Below the pieces are notes generated by a model. That model made no database searches. It was not told where the DNA came from and was given only the letters and a program-made list of their open reading frames with translations. Both the position numbers and the translations under genes were made by a program. Shown here piece after piece: positions 6,110 through 6,492 of a DNA stretch of 6,492 bases. The stretch's first letter is position 1. Every line of letters starts with the position of its first letter. Source of the stretch: Micavibrio_A sp964423095 (GTDB taxonomy: Bacteria; Pseudomonadota; Alphaproteobacteria; Micavibrionales; Micavibrionaceae); contig CAYRDI010000064.1 in assembly GCA_964423095.1 (NCBI GenBank), positions 1-6,492 of the forward strand, read 5' to 3'.

Positions 6110-6310
6110 ATGGTAGGCAGCGTCGGCACCGCGGCGGTGCTTCTCGTACTTGGTACATATTTTGATGCCCAAGAAAAGAAAACATGCAAATCTTCGTCAT
6201 TGCCGCCCGAAATGACTGCAGTATTTGATCGGATGATTACCGGAAAAGACAATCCAACGCCCAAAGAAATTGAGGCGGCAAAACACAAACTCCGCCAAGG
6301 AGGAAAATAG
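6110..6310 (+). CDS. Small membrane protein with charged tail, probable 3' half of a split gene
   Basis: 66 residues from ATG 6110: a hydrophobic helix (VGSVGTAAVLLVLGTYF) followed by a hydrophilic tail with EKKTCKSSS and TPKEIEAAKHKL, ending at TAG 6308-6310. The same frame is open back to 6011 and reads TFSILGA just before the ATG, so the helix really begins upstream. ATG 6110 has only AGGGG one or two bases away, a poor ribosome binding site. Joined to the 6015 frame at the AAAA run it would give a 98-residue protein with two membrane helices and a cytoplasmic or periplasmic tail. No family recognised. The single cysteine follows the helix, but there is no lipobox. Confidence 0.4.
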   Translation: MVGSVGTAAVLLVLGTYFDAQEKKTCKSSSLPPEMTAVFDRMITGKDNPTPKEIEAAKHKLRQGGK

Positions 6311-6329
6311 CAAAAGCCAATTAAGCTAC

Positions 6330-6347
6330 TTCCAATTCGGATTGGAA
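6330..6347 (+). terminator. Weak hairpin downstream of the small membrane frames
   Basis: TTCCAAT at 6330-6336 and ATTGGAA at 6341-6347 form a perfect 7-bp stem closing a TCGG tetraloop, 20 bases after the TAG at 6308-6310. No run of T follows on the plus strand, so it is a weak candidate for intrinsic termination and may only stabilise the 3' end. Confidence 0.3.
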
Positions 6348-6492
6348 AAGTGCAATGAATAAAAGTATTTATATTTGCCATAATTAATTTATGACATTTT
6401 TTCTAACTAATTGATAATCCTAATAAATATTATATTATTTTTCATAAGATACATTATCACATTTAGCGTAATAGGTAGGAGATACGGTAATT
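6348..6492 (+). other. AT-rich non-coding tail
   Basis: This stretch is visibly AT-rich (for example TAATAAATATTATATTAT around 6421-6438), with stops in every forward frame, unlike the GC-rich operon. It holds a small palindrome (CATAA at 6379-6383, TTATG at 6389-6393). Near the end AGGAG at 6477-6481 resembles a ribosome binding site, so a gene may begin just past base 6492. Nothing here can be assigned as coding. Confidence 0.5.
6411..6438 (+). promoter_or_regulatory. Possible sigma-70-type promoter
   Basis: TTGATA at 6411-6416 and TATTAT at 6433-6438 are separated by 16 bases and lie about 40 bases upstream of an AGGAG. In such AT-rich DNA, chance matches are common, so this is only a candidate for a gene beyond the window. 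Confidence 0.25.

Noticed and set aside
6025..6381. Minus-strand open frame of 118 codons over the small membrane frames
   Set aside because: It has no convincing ribosome binding site, and the plus-strand frames show a membrane helix followed by a charged tail, more like real protein. The frame disruption on the plus strand leaves some doubt.
6405..6420. FNR-like half site TTGAT near 6411
   Set aside because: The matching ATCAA half at the required spacing is absent, so it is not an FNR box.
1..6492. tRNA, rRNA, CRISPR array, insertion sequence ends, riboswitch
   Set aside because: No cloverleaf-like segment, regularly spaced repeats, transposase motif, matched terminal repeats or recognisable riboswitch core was seen on reading both strands; a covariance-model scan was not possible here.

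Overview
The window looks like chromosomal DNA of a Gram-negative, probably alphaproteobacterial organism. The basis is moderate-to-high GC with GC-rich codon choice in the first 5 kb, consistent AGGA/GGAG-type ribosome binding sites, and a class-I-like polyhydroxyalkanoate (PHA) synthase of the GGHNAGIV type beside acyl-phosphate enzymes. That taxonomic reading is inference from gene style, not a database match.

Positions 1-5016 hold a tight, all-plus-strand operon of five genes: PHA synthase (5' end cut off by the window), a phosphate acetyl/butyryltransferase, an Ohr-type organic hydroperoxide reductase, an acetate/propionate/butyrate-type kinase and a zinc-dependent alcohol dehydrogenase. 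Gaps are 8 to 16 bases, and several ribosome binding sites overlap the preceding stop codon, which suggests co-transcription and translational coupling. All five keep their recognisable catalytic residues. Together they form a carbon/redox overflow module acting on acyl-CoA: store hydroxyacyl-CoA as polymer, or convert acyl-CoA to acyl-phosphate and then to acid plus ATP, or dispose of NADH through an alcohol dehydrogenase. Ohr adds protection against organic peroxides.

Positions 5017-5113 are a spacer with a perfect 7-bp hairpin. After it comes a 97-residue, highly charged, Cys-free helical protein with clean heptad repeats (5114-5407). Its function is unknown; a phasin-like or other partner role for the operon is a guess.

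Positions 5408-6310 are of different quality. They contain an alpha/beta-hydrolase remnant (GHSIGG nucleophile elbow) that lacks both ends and carries an internal frameshift, followed by very small membrane-protein reading frames. Two of these look like one 98-residue, two-helix protein split by a frame change at an AAAA run. The last 180 bases are AT-rich and non-coding, with a small hairpin and a possible promoter for a gene beyond the window. No RNA genes, CRISPR arrays, insertion sequences or long repeats were seen.
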